Below, one piece after another: positions 1 through 6,041 of a DNA stretch of 7,222 bases. Below the pieces are notes generated by a model. That model was not told the origin of the DNA. It made no database searches and saw nothing but the letters and a program-made list of their open reading frames with translations. This DNA comes from JBHEPS01 sp046261635 (lineage in GTDB: Bacteria; Acidobacteriota; Thermoanaerobaculia; Gp7-AA8): assembly GCA_046261635.1 (NCBI GenBank), contig JBHEOL010000077.1:1-7222 (forward strand). The letters run 5' to 3'. The first letter of the stretch is position 1. Each line of letters starts with the position of its first letter. Made by a program: the position numbers and the translations under genes.

Positions 1-593
1 TCATCATCATCATCCTGCTGTCGGTTGCGATGAACCTGATCCTGAGCCCGCGGATCGATTTCGAGACGCAGATGCGCGAGCAGTTCGCCGAACGAGGAAT
101 GACCGAGCAGCAGATCGACGATGCGATGGAGAACGTAGCGAAATTCCAGAAGTTCAGCGCCTGGTTCGCCCTCGCATTCTCGGTCGTCACGCTGGTGCTG
201 ATCGCGGCCCTGTTCCTGCTCATTGCGAAGGTGTTCGGAGGGGAGGGAACCTACAAGCAGTTCCTTTCGGTGACCGAGTATGCATGGATGCCGCAGATCC
301 TCAAGGCTCTGCTGCTCACACTGCTGGTGTGGCGCGCCGGCAAGGTCGATTCGGTTTCACTGCAGACCCTGCTCAAGTCGAACCTGGGATTTCTGGCCGA
401 TCCGGCGGAGGCTCCGGCTCTGTTTGCGCTCCTCAGCAGCATCGACGTCTTCAGTTTCGCAACGATCGGCCTGATGGCGATCGGCTACGGACATGCCTCG
501 CGCATGGGAACGAGAAAGATGGCGGTCGCCGTCGTCGTTGTCTACGCAGTGTGGGTCGGCATCCGCACAGGGTTGGCCGCGCTTCAGGGATGA
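1..593 (+). CDS. YIP1-family integral membrane protein, C-terminal part (5' end outside window)
   Basis: The reading frame is open from the first complete codon (base 3) to the TGA at 591-593, giving 196 visible residues; an internal ATG at 30 is not the true start because the frame continues upstream in hydrophobic sequence. At least four further hydrophobic segments follow the truncated one at the edge: around FSAWFALAFSVVTLVLIAAL, the LKALLLTLLVW segment, the LFALLSSIDVFSFATIGLMAIG segment and a last one around VAVVVVYAVWVG. The motif SSIDVFSFATIGLMAIG followed by a basic turn and a final helix is typical of bacterial YIP1-domain proteins, which are multi-spanning inner-membrane proteins of poorly defined function. 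The stop lies 16 bases before the adaptor start, so the two are probably cotranscribed. A role in assembly or membrane support of the neighbouring exporter is only inferred from position. The family call is fairly sure; the function is not known. Confidence 0.8.
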   Translation, partial: IIIILLSVAMNLILSPRIDFETQMREQFAERGMTEQQIDDAMENVAKFQKFSAWFALAFSVVTLVLIAALFLLIAKVFGGEGTYKQFLSVTEYAWMPQILKALLLTLLVWRAGKVDSVSLQTLLKSNLGFLADPAEAPALFALLSSIDVFSFATIGLMAIGYGHASRMGTRKMAVAVVVVYAVWVGIRTGLAALQG

Positions 594-600
594 GGAGAGG
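594..600 (+). promoter_or_regulatory. Ribosome binding site that fixes the adaptor start at TTG 610
   Basis: The purine run GGAGAGG directly after the YIP1 stop codon lies 9 bases before TTG at 610. From that TTG the protein begins with a short basic stretch and a hydrophobic helix, as expected for a membrane-anchored adaptor. The upstream ATG at 493 in the same frame would add 39 Arg/Ser/Trp-rich residues that overlap the YIP1 gene and look non-biological. Confidence 0.75.
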
Positions 601-609
601 GAACCTTCG

Positions 610-1872
610 TTGAAGAGGAACATCGGAATCATCGCCGGAGTCATCGTTCTGATCGGGATCGTGATCGCCAGTCTGCTGGGCGGCGGAGAGACGGGCGAAA
701 AGGTCTATCTCGAGCCGGTCACGCGCCGCGACATCCAGGCCGTGGTCTCGGCGCCGGGTCAGGTCGATCCGAAGCTGAAGGTCAACATCAGCGCGCACGT
801 GATCGGAAAAATCGAGCGGCTCTACTTCGAAGAGGGCGATGTCGTAGAAAAGGGCGACCGGCTCGTCGACCTCGAGCGGGTTTCATTCACGGCTGCGGCC
901 GATCAGACGGCGTCGATCGTCGCCAACAGGCGGATCGACGTCCGCCGCGCCGAGATCGCGCTCGAGAACGCGCGCCGGAATCTCGAGCGGGCGCAGAGCC
1001 TGAGCAATCAGGGGATCCTCACGGTGGAACTGCTCGAGAGGTCGAAGCTCGAATACGACACGGCCCGCACCTCCCTCGCCTCGGCTCAGGAAGCCGTACG
1101 GCAGGCGGAGGCGGGACTCAGGCAGGCGCGCGAGGATCTGCAGCGGACCTCGATCGTCGCTCCGATCAGCGGCCGCATCGTCGAACGAAATGCCCAGGAA
1201 GGCGAGGTCGTCATCACCGGAACGATGAACAACCCGGGTTCCGTGATCGCGGTGCTCGCCGACCTCTCCGAGCTTCTCGTCGAAGCCGATGTCGGCGAGA
1301 CCGAAGTCGTTCGCGTCCGGCAGGGTCAGCGCGCCCGCGTCGAAGTCGACGCGATTCCCGGCGAGACCTTCGAAGGAAGCGTGATCGAGATCGGCAGCTC
1401 GGCGGCCCAGCGGACGGGCGCCCAGACCGGGATCCGCTATTTCAAGGTGAAAATCACAATTGATGCCTCCGACGATCGGTTGCGGCCGGGAATGACCTCC
1501 CAGGTCGAGATCATCACCGAGTCGTCGCCGAACGCCCTTTCGGTGCCCTTGCAGAGCGTCGTCGAGCGCTCGGAGGAGGAGCTCGAGAAGGGTCCCCGAG
1601 GAAGCGGCAGCGGGAAGGACGACGAAAAGCAGAAGTACGTATTCGTGGCCGATGAGGGGACGGTGAGGGCGGTTCGCGTGGAGACCGGCATCAGCGACTC
1701 GACGCACGTGGTGATCACGGCCGGGCTCGAGGGGAGCGAGGAGGTCGTCACCGGACCCTTCCGCACGCTGCGGAGCCTCAAGAACGGTCAGAAGGTGGAG
1801 GCCGACACCCCTGCCGACCAGAACCGTCAAACAGAGAGCGACGATGAAGAACAGGACGACGAGGGCTCATGA
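610..1872 (+). CDS. MacA/HlyD-type periplasmic adaptor subunit of an ABC efflux pump
   Basis: This is a 420-residue membrane-fusion (adaptor) protein that would link an inner-membrane ABC exporter to an outer-membrane channel. Visible in order: a basic N-terminus and one transmembrane anchor (about 5-23); the first half of a biotinyl-lipoyl-like domain (about 50-89, IGKIERLYFEEGDVVEKGD); an Arg/Glu/Ala-rich helical hairpin (about 95-175) of the coiled-coil type; the returning lipoyl half (RTSIVAPISGRIVER, about 179-193); a beta-barrel domain (about 220-305) with RLRPGMTSQVEI at 290-301; and a membrane-proximal region. A charged Gly/Ser/Lys/Glu linker follows the barrel, and the last 21 residues form a very acidic tail. 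The start is TTG, chosen for its ribosome binding site and the anchor that follows. The stop overlaps the ATPase ATG (ATGA), indicating translational coupling. The family is clear; the substrate (macrolide, lipopeptide, lipoprotein or other) cannot be read from sequence. An RND partner is less likely given the ABC genes next door. Confidence 0.9.
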   Translation: MKRNIGIIAGVIVLIGIVIASLLGGGETGEKVYLEPVTRRDIQAVVSAPGQVDPKLKVNISAHVIGKIERLYFEEGDVVEKGDRLVDLERVSFTAAADQTASIVANRRIDVRRAEIALENARRNLERAQSLSNQGILTVELLERSKLEYDTARTSLASAQEAVRQAEAGLRQAREDLQRTSIVAPISGRIVERNAQEGEVVITGTMNNPGSVIAVLADLSELLVEADVGETEVVRVRQGQRARVEVDAIPGETFEGSVIEIGSSAAQRTGAQTGIRYFKVKITIDASDDRLRPGMTSQVEIITESSPNALSVPLQSVVERSEEELEKGPRGSGSGKDDEKQKYVFVADEGTVRAVRVETGISDSTHVVITAGLEGSEEVVTGPFRTLRSLKNGQKVEADTPADQNRQTESDDEEQDDEGS

Positions 1873-2591
1873 GCGTAGCTGATTCCGCAGAGACAATACC
1901 CACGCCCGACACCAACGGGAAGCACCTGATCGAGATGTCCGAGCTGGTCCGCGTCTACGAAATGGGGGCGGAGAAGGTTTATGCGCTCCGCGGCGTGAAC
2001 ATGACGGTGGACCACGGCGAATATGTCGCAGTCATGGGTCCTTCCGGCTCGGGAAAGTCGACCCTGATGAATATCATCGGCTGTCTCGACACCCCGAGCT
2101 CCGGAAAGTATCTGCTCGACGGGATCCCGGTCGAGACGATGAACGAGGACGAGCTGGCGGCCATTCGCAACAAGAAGGTCGGCTTCGTCTTCCAAACGTT
2201 CAATCTGCTCGCGCGAACCACGGCGCTCCACAACGTCGAGCTCCCCCTCATCTACGCCCGCATGCCGCGAGCGGCGAGACGGGAGCGCGCCGAGAGGGCC
2301 CTGTTCGAGGTCGGGCTGCAGGATCGGATGCATCATCAGCCCAACGAGCTCTCGGGCGGCCAGAGACAGCGCGTCGCGATCGCCCGCGCCCTGGTCAACG
2401 ATCCCTCGCTCCTTCTCGCCGACGAGCCGACCGGAAACCTCGACTCGAAGACCGGCCGCGAGATTCTCGATCTGTTCCGGGATCTCTCCAGCCGCGGAAA
2501 CTCGATCATCCTGGTCACCCACGAAGAAGACGTCGCCAGTGAAGCGCATCGACTGATTCATATTCGCGACGGCGTGATTGCCGAGAGTTGA
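1869..2591 (+). CDS. ABC transporter ATP-binding protein, MacB/LolD type
   Basis: This 240-residue nucleotide-binding subunit powers the adjacent permease from the cytoplasmic side. All catalytic motifs are intact: Walker A GPSGSGKS (57-64), Q-loop Gln109 in FVFQTFNLL, signature LSGGQ (161-165), Walker B LLLADE (181-186) with catalytic Glu186, D-loop NLDS (190-193) and switch His218 in LVTHEED. The string NIIGCLDTPSSGKYLLDG after Walker A and the FNLLARTTALHNVELPL segment are hallmarks of the MacB/LolD/FtsE group of type VII (mechanotransmission) ABC systems. The N-terminus carries about 18 extra residues before the conserved LIEMSELVRVYEMG. The ATG overlaps the adaptor stop by 4 bp, with a GAGGG close upstream. 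In E. coli MacB the ATPase and membrane domains are fused; here they are separate polypeptides, as in YknY/YknZ or DevA/DevC-like systems. Family assignment is very secure; substrate unknown. Confidence 0.95.
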   Translation: MSVADSAETIPTPDTNGKHLIEMSELVRVYEMGAEKVYALRGVNMTVDHGEYVAVMGPSGSGKSTLMNIIGCLDTPSSGKYLLDGIPVETMNEDELAAIRNKKVGFVFQTFNLLARTTALHNVELPLIYARMPRAARRERAERALFEVGLQDRMHHQPNELSGGQRQRVAIARALVNDPSLLLADEPTGNLDSKTGREILDLFRDLSSRGNSIILVTHEEDVASEAHRLIHIRDGVIAES

Positions 2592-2729
2592 GAGGCGAGG
2601 AGGGGGAGGCGAGGGAAAGCCGACGCAAAACCAGAGGGAGCAAAGTGTGACACACACAGGGGCCACGTCTTCTCTGCTCATGCCGTTGCTTTTCCCTCGC
2701 CCCTCATCCCCGGCCCCTCACCCCTGATC
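2592..2729. repeat. Palindrome-bounded intergenic segment between ATPase and permease genes
   Basis: This 138-bp spacer interrupts an operon that is otherwise spaced by -4 and +16 bases. No gene is visible in it. Its left side is purine-rich and its right side pyrimidine-rich, and they contain an 11-bp perfect inverted repeat: GGCGAGGGAAA at 2608-2618 and TTTCCCTCGCC at 2691-2701, with imperfect extension on both sides and a 72-base loop. Inside the loop is a second small dyad, GTGTG-A-CACAC at 2645-2655. The pyrimidine side (about 2691-2725) is a degenerate run of CCCCTCA/CCCTCG-like units reaching almost to the permease start. It could be a small non-autonomous palindromic element, or an intra-operonic mRNA-processing or stability structure. 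There is no T-tract, so it is not a standard intrinsic terminator. Confidence 0.55.
2645..2655. repeat. Small perfect dyad GTGTG-A-CACAC
   Basis: This is a perfect 5-bp inverted repeat about a single A, inside the intergenic segment between the ABC genes, and it continues into a short CA run (to 2658). It could be an operator-like site or part of the folded element. A function is not supported beyond the symmetry. Confidence 0.35.
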
Positions 2730-3953
2730 ATGTTCGGAGAAAACCTCAAAATCGCACTTCTCGCGCTCTGGGCGAACAAGCTCCGGTCGATCCTGACGAC
2801 CCTCGGGGTCATCATCGGTGTGGCCTCGGTGATCGCGGTCGTCTCTCTGGTGCAGGGGATGGAGCACGGGATCGCGACCGAGCTCGAGGGTGTCGGCGCC
2901 ACCTATATCCGGGTCATGCCCGACATGGAGAACCAGCGCCAGCAGCTCAACCCGAAGGTTCCGGCCCTGACGTACGAGGACGGCGTCGCGGTCGAGCGCG
3001 GCTCGCCCGAGATCAGCGCGTTCACGCCGATCATGTTCCGCAGCGCCAGCCTGCAGTACCGCGATACACGGCATTCGAGCACTCTTCTCGGAGTCGGCGA
3101 GAGCTACCAGGACGTGGTGAATCATTGGGTCGATCGCGGCCGCTTCTTCACTCCACTCGATCTCGCCGAGAAGAAACGCGTCGCCACGGTCGGCTCCGAA
3201 GTCGTGAGAAAACTCGGCATTCCCGGCGACCCGATCGGCAAAGCGATCCGTGTCGAGGGAAATGCTTACACGGTCGTCGGCGTGATGGAGAAGAAAGGAC
3301 AGATGTTCGGCCAGGATCAGGACGACATCGTTCTGATTCCCTTCACGACGTCAGCCGCGATCTACGGCCAGGACGCCGTCCGGTCGATCATCCTCGACTT
3401 TCAGGCCGTCTCGCCCGACTCGACCGACTTCGCCCGCGAGCAGATCACCGAGATCCTTCGCGTTCGCCATGCCTTGAAGAAGGGCGAGAAGAACGACTTT
3501 CGGATCATCCTTCAGGAAGAGATCCTCGAGGCCGTCTCGAAGACCCTGACCATGACCTCACTCATCATGGCGGCCGTGGTCGGCATCGCCCTTCTCGTCG
3601 GCGGAATCGGCATCATGAACATCATGCTCGTCTCGGTGACCGAGAGGACGCGCGAGATCGGGGTCCGCAAGGCGGTCGGAGCCCGCCGGCAGGACGTGCT
3701 CCAGCAGTTCCTCATCGAGGCGATTACGCTCTCCGGCCTCGGGGGCGTCCTCGGGATCGCGCTCGGAATCGGCCTCGCCAACGGAGTGCGCCAGCTGTTG
3801 ACGCGGTGGATCACCTTCCCGGCGGTTCACACCCCGCTCTGGGCCGTGGCGCTCTCATTCGGATTCTGCGCCGCCCTCGGCATCATCTTCGGGATCTATC
3901 CGGCCGCGAAGGCCTCGAAGCTCGATCCGATCGACGCCCTGAGGTATGAGTAG
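2730..3953 (+). CDS. ABC transporter permease, MacB/FtsX family
   Basis: This 407-residue inner-membrane subunit pairs with the upstream ATPase in a MacB-like exporter. An N-terminal cytoplasmic helix (ALLALWANKLRS) precedes the first transmembrane helix (about 21-42, LTTLGVIIGVASVIAVVSL). A large periplasmic domain of the MacB_PCD type follows (about 45-270), with the characteristic VDRGRFFTPLD and VGSEVVRKLG segments. Three C-terminal transmembrane helices lie at about 278-302, 331-352 and 370-392. The cytoplasmic coupling segment TERTREIGVRKAVGARRQDV lies between the second and third helices, and the C-terminus YPAAKASKLDPIDALRYE is near-canonical for the family. Length and topology (four helices) fit a complete protein. 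The ATG at 2730 is supported by family similarity, but no purine-rich ribosome binding site precedes it: the upstream bases are C/T-rich. It may rely on coupling or an atypical initiation mode. The substrate cannot be determined. Confidence 0.95.
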   Translation: MFGENLKIALLALWANKLRSILTTLGVIIGVASVIAVVSLVQGMEHGIATELEGVGATYIRVMPDMENQRQQLNPKVPALTYEDGVAVERGSPEISAFTPIMFRSASLQYRDTRHSSTLLGVGESYQDVVNHWVDRGRFFTPLDLAEKKRVATVGSEVVRKLGIPGDPIGKAIRVEGNAYTVVGVMEKKGQMFGQDQDDIVLIPFTTSAAIYGQDAVRSIILDFQAVSPDSTDFAREQITEILRVRHALKKGEKNDFRIILQEEILEAVSKTLTMTSLIMAAVVGIALLVGGIGIMNIMLVSVTERTREIGVRKAVGARRQDVLQQFLIEAITLSGLGGVLGIALGIGLANGVRQLLTRWITFPAVHTPLWAVALSFGFCAALGIIFGIYPAAKASKLDPIDALRYE

Positions 3954-3963
3954 CGGGTGTCCT

Positions 3964-4025
3964 GTGGCCGCGGCTTTCCAGCCGCGGCGGGCGGGGGGGT
4001 GCCACGGCTGGAAAGCCGTGGCCAC
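3964..4025. repeat. REPIN-like inverted doublet A of a 25-bp palindromic repeat
   Basis: Two copies of one 25-bp unit face each other. Unit A1 (3964-3988, + orientation) starts GTG and then forms a perfect 9-bp hairpin GCCGCGGCT / AGCCGCGGC around a TTCC loop. Unit A2 (4001-4025, - orientation) forms the 9-bp hairpin GCCACGGCT / AGCCGTGGC around GGAA and ends CAC. Between them lie 12 bases with a run of seven G (3993-3999). A1 and A2 can also pair with each other along their whole length. The doublet begins 10 bases after the permease stop and ends 3 bases before the efp stop codon, so it fills the gap between two convergent genes. It may act as a bidirectional transcript end or mRNA-stabilising structure, although no T-tract is present. 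The structure is seen directly; the REP/REPIN label is an inference. Confidence 0.8.
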
Positions 4026-4028
4026 GGT

Positions 4029-4586
4029 TTACTTCGCGCGCTCGATGTAGCGGTTGTCGGTCGGGTCGATGACCAGCTCTTCACCGACCTCGACGAAGGG
4101 GGGAACCTGGACGACGATCCCGTTCTCGAGCGTCGCCGGCTTGTAGGACGCGTTCGCCGTGGCGCTCTTCACCATCGGCTGCGTGTCGGCGACCTTCGCC
4201 TTCAGCGTTTTCGGCATCTCGATCCCGATCGGCTTCGCCTCGTAGAACTGGACCTGCATCTTCAGACCGGGCTGCAGCCAATTACCGGCCGCGCCCAGTT
4301 CCTCTTCGGAGATCTCGATCTGCTCGAAGCTGGTCGTGTTCATGAAGTGGTGGGCGTGGCCGTCCGAGTAGAGGTACTCCATCTCGTGCGTCTCGATGAA
4401 TGCCTGCTCGATGGGGTCGCCCGAGCGGAACCGGTGCTCGAACTGGTTGCCCGTGCGGAGATTTCTCAGCTTCGCCTGCACCATCGCGCGGAGGTTTCCC
4501 GGGGTGTGGTGGCGGAATTCCATGATTTTGCAAAGGTCTCCATTGAAGAGGATGACCATGCCGTTGCGGAGATCGTTTGCGTTCAT
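4029..4586 (-). CDS. efp: Translation elongation factor P
   Basis: EF-P binds between the ribosomal P and E sites and relieves stalling at consecutive prolines. The 185-residue product matches the family's usual length and three-domain layout: a KOW-like domain I (about 1-64), an OB domain II (about 65-127, ETHEMEYLYSDGHAHHFMN) and a C-terminal OB domain III with the signature region KPATLENGIVVQVPPFVEVG. The domain-I loop that reaches the peptidyl-transferase centre reads HHTPGNLRAMVQAKLRNL. By alignment to E. coli FVKPGKGQAF from memory, the tip residue equivalent to modified Lys34 is Asn31, so the known lysylation, rhamnosylation or aminopentanolylation cannot occur at that position. The ATG has an AAGGG-type ribosome binding site 7 bases upstream on the - strand. 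The gene is convergent with the permease gene and divergent from pilT, so it is probably monocistronic. Confidence 0.96.
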   Translation of the reverse strand: MNANDLRNGMVILFNGDLCKIMEFRHHTPGNLRAMVQAKLRNLRTGNQFEHRFRSGDPIEQAFIETHEMEYLYSDGHAHHFMNTTSFEQIEISEEELGAAGNWLQPGLKMQVQFYEAKPIGIEMPKTLKAKVADTQPMVKSATANASYKPATLENGIVVQVPPFVEVGEELVIDPTDNRYIERAK

Positions 4587-4781
4587 CGAATTGCCCTTCT
4601 TTTCGCTGATTTGTCCGCCGCGAAAAGCAGGCGGAGAGGTCGGCCGCAGCCATCCCCGGCCGGGGAGCGCGTCCGTCGCCCCTCAACCCGAGGGTCCCGC
4701 GCGGGTATTCCTCGCAAGGAGCGGAGCGCGATCGAGAGGGAGAATGGGTGGGGACGAACCGGCATCCTCCTGCTGGCTGGG

Positions 4782-4793
4782 GCCTCCGGAGGC
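4782..4793. promoter_or_regulatory. 12-bp perfect palindrome overlapping the expected -35 zone of pilT
   Basis: GCCTCCGGAGGC is a perfect palindrome ending 10 bases before the -10-like TACAAT at 4804. It lies where a -35 element would be expected but does not resemble TTGACA. This arrangement would suit an activator or repressor binding site. The symmetry is seen directly; the regulatory role is an inference, and in DNA this GC-rich short palindromes also occur by chance. Confidence 0.35.
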
Positions 4794-4803
4794 GGAAACG
4801 GGT

Positions 4804-4809
4804 TACAAT
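4804..4809 (+). promoter_or_regulatory. pilT: Putative -10 box of pilT (TACAAT)
   Basis: TACAAT matches the sigma-70-type -10 consensus TATAAT at five of six positions and stands out in GC-rich surroundings, about 49 bases before the pilT start. No -35 hexamer is recognisable at 16-18 bp spacing; a palindrome occupies that place instead. Confidence 0.4.
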
Positions 4810-4846
4810 CGTGAGACGATCCATTTTCCATGAACCAACGGTTTTC

Positions 4847-4853
4847 GAGGTGA
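4847..4853 (+). promoter_or_regulatory. pilT: Ribosome binding site of pilT, deciding the GTG start
   Basis: GAGGTGA ends 4 bases before GTG at 4858. Two nearby ATGs (4830 and 4853) are in other frames, so the GTG is the only start compatible with both this site and the conserved PilT N-terminus (HINDLLKIAAERRASDLHI). Confidence 0.7.
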
Positions 4854-4857
4854 TGCT

Positions 4858-6036
4858 GTGCATATCAACGATCTTCTGAAAATTGCGGCCGAGCGGCGGG
4901 CTTCCGACCTTCACATCAAGGTCGGCTCTCACCCGGTCATCCGCGTTGACGGTGAACTGATCCCCCTGGTCGAGCTCAAGCGGCTCATGCAGGAAGACAC
5001 GATCGCGATGGCATTCTCGATGATGTCCTCCCGGCAGAAGGAGAAGTTCAAGAACAACTACGAGATCGACTTCGCTTACTCGGTCCCCGGGCTGGGGCGG
5101 TTCCGCTGCAACATCTTCCAGCAGCGCGGCACGGTCGGCCTCGTTCTCCGCGTCATTCCGGTCAAGATCAACACCATCCGGGAGCTGATGCTCCCGACCA
5201 TTCTCGAGAAGATCTGCGACGAGCGCCGCGGCCTGATCCTCTGCACCGGAACGACCGGCTCGGGCAAGTCGACCACGCTCGCCGCGATGATCGACTACAT
5301 CAACTCGCACCGGACCGAGCACATCATTACCGTCGAGGACCCGATCGAGTTTCTCCACCGCGACAAGAAATCGATCGTCAACCAGCGCGAGGTCGAGGTC
5401 GACACGAAGAGCTTCTCCCAGGCGCTGCGATCGGCGCTGCGTCAGGATCCCGACGTCATCCTCGTCGGTGAGATGCGTGACTACGAGACGATCGAGACGG
5501 CGCTGACCGCGGCCGAGACGGGCCACCTCGTCCTCTCGACCCTCCACACCATGGACGCGACCGAGACGATCAACCGGATCATCTCGGTCTTCCCGCCGCA
5601 CCAGCAGAAGCAGATCCGCCTGCAGCTCGCGGCCGTTCTGAAGTCCGTCGTTTCGCTCCGGCTTCTGCCGCGCGCCGACGGCCTGGGACGTGTCCCCGCG
5701 GCCGAGGTCCTGATCTCGACCAACTACATCCGCGACTGCATCGAGAACAAGGAAAAGACGAAGCTGATCAAGGACGCCATCACGGCGGGCACCTCGCAGT
5801 ACGGGATGCAGACCTTCGACCAGTCGATCTACACGCTGTATCGCAACGGCCTGATTACGCTGGACGAAGCGCTCCGGCGCGCCTCGAATCCCGACGAGTT
5901 CAAGCTCAAGATCCAGGGAGTCCAGTCCACCTCCGACCTCGCACGTGAGGAGATGGACGATAAGCTCAAGGTCACCTCCGGCGACGACCCGTTCAGCGAA
6001 GAGTCCCCTTTCGACTTCGGCAACCAGCTGCCGTAG
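4858..6036 (+). CDS. pilT: Type IV pilus retraction ATPase PilT
   Basis: PilT is the hexameric cytoplasmic motor that depolymerises type IV pili, driving twitching motility and DNA uptake. The 392-residue product shows an N-terminal PAS-like domain (about 1-110, RASDLHIKVGSHPVIRVDG) and a RecA-like ATPase core. Walker A is GTTGSGKS (131-138), the Asp box is ITVEDPIEF (157-165) with Glu160, Walker B is DVILVGEMRD (199-208) with Glu205, and the His box is GHLVLSTLHT (222-231) with His223 and His230. The late segment GTSQYGMQTFDQSIYTLY is typical of PilT. The region equivalent to the AIRNLIRE motif reads IRDCIENKEKTKLIKDAI, a variant that fits PilT from delta-proteobacterial or acidobacterial-type lineages. 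The acidic C-terminal tail (about 360-392) makes it slightly longer than the classical protein of about 345 residues. Other pil genes are not in the window, so pilT stands apart from the main pilus cluster. PilU-type paralogy cannot be excluded. Confidence 0.94.
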   Translation: MHINDLLKIAAERRASDLHIKVGSHPVIRVDGELIPLVELKRLMQEDTIAMAFSMMSSRQKEKFKNNYEIDFAYSVPGLGRFRCNIFQQRGTVGLVLRVIPVKINTIRELMLPTILEKICDERRGLILCTGTTGSGKSTTLAAMIDYINSHRTEHIITVEDPIEFLHRDKKSIVNQREVEVDTKSFSQALRSALRQDPDVILVGEMRDYETIETALTAAETGHLVLSTLHTMDATETINRIISVFPPHQQKQIRLQLAAVLKSVVSLRLLPRADGLGRVPAAEVLISTNYIRDCIENKEKTKLIKDAITAGTSQYGMQTFDQSIYTLYRNGLITLDEALRRASNPDEFKLKIQGVQSTSDLAREEMDDKLKVTSGDDPFSEESPFDFGNQLP

Positions 6037-6041
6037 GCAAA

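Larger units (their letters stand above)
4587..4857. other. Divergent efp/pilT intergenic region
   Basis: These 271 bases must hold the promoters of both efp (leftward) and pilT (rightward). No convincing gene is visible. The region contains several GC-rich symmetric sequences: a 14-bp palindrome TCCCCGGCCGGGGA (4653-4666), a 5-bp hairpin CCCTC/GAGGG (4680-4684 with 4690-4694), a 10-bp palindrome CCCGCGCGGG (4696-4705) and a 12-bp palindrome GCCTCCGGAGGC (4782-4793). I could pick out a -10-like box for pilT but no convincing promoter for efp. Confidence 0.6.

Noticed and set aside
883..1830. Long - strand frame of 315 codons opposite the adaptor gene
   Set aside because: It is a typical antisense shadow in high-GC coding DNA; the + strand product has full domain structure and motif support.
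3964..4025. CRISPR array or intrinsic terminator
   Set aside because: There are only two inverted units with no regularly spaced direct repeats, and no T-tract follows either stem on either strand.
3957..4814. Long + strand open frame of 285 codons across efp
   Set aside because: It is the complement of a clear efp gene plus repeat and intergenic DNA, with Arg/Leu/Asp-rich low-information sequence and no family likeness.
4744..4833. A 29-codon open frame (ATG to TGA) just upstream of pilT that could be a leader peptide
   Set aside because: It spans the -10-like box and the palindrome proposed for pilT, has poor ribosome-binding-site spacing, and is merely the end of a longer frame antiparallel to efp.
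4282..5601. A 439-codon - strand frame opposite pilT and efp
   Set aside because: It mirrors well-supported coding sequence and has Arg/Asp/Leu-rich composition typical of antisense frames.
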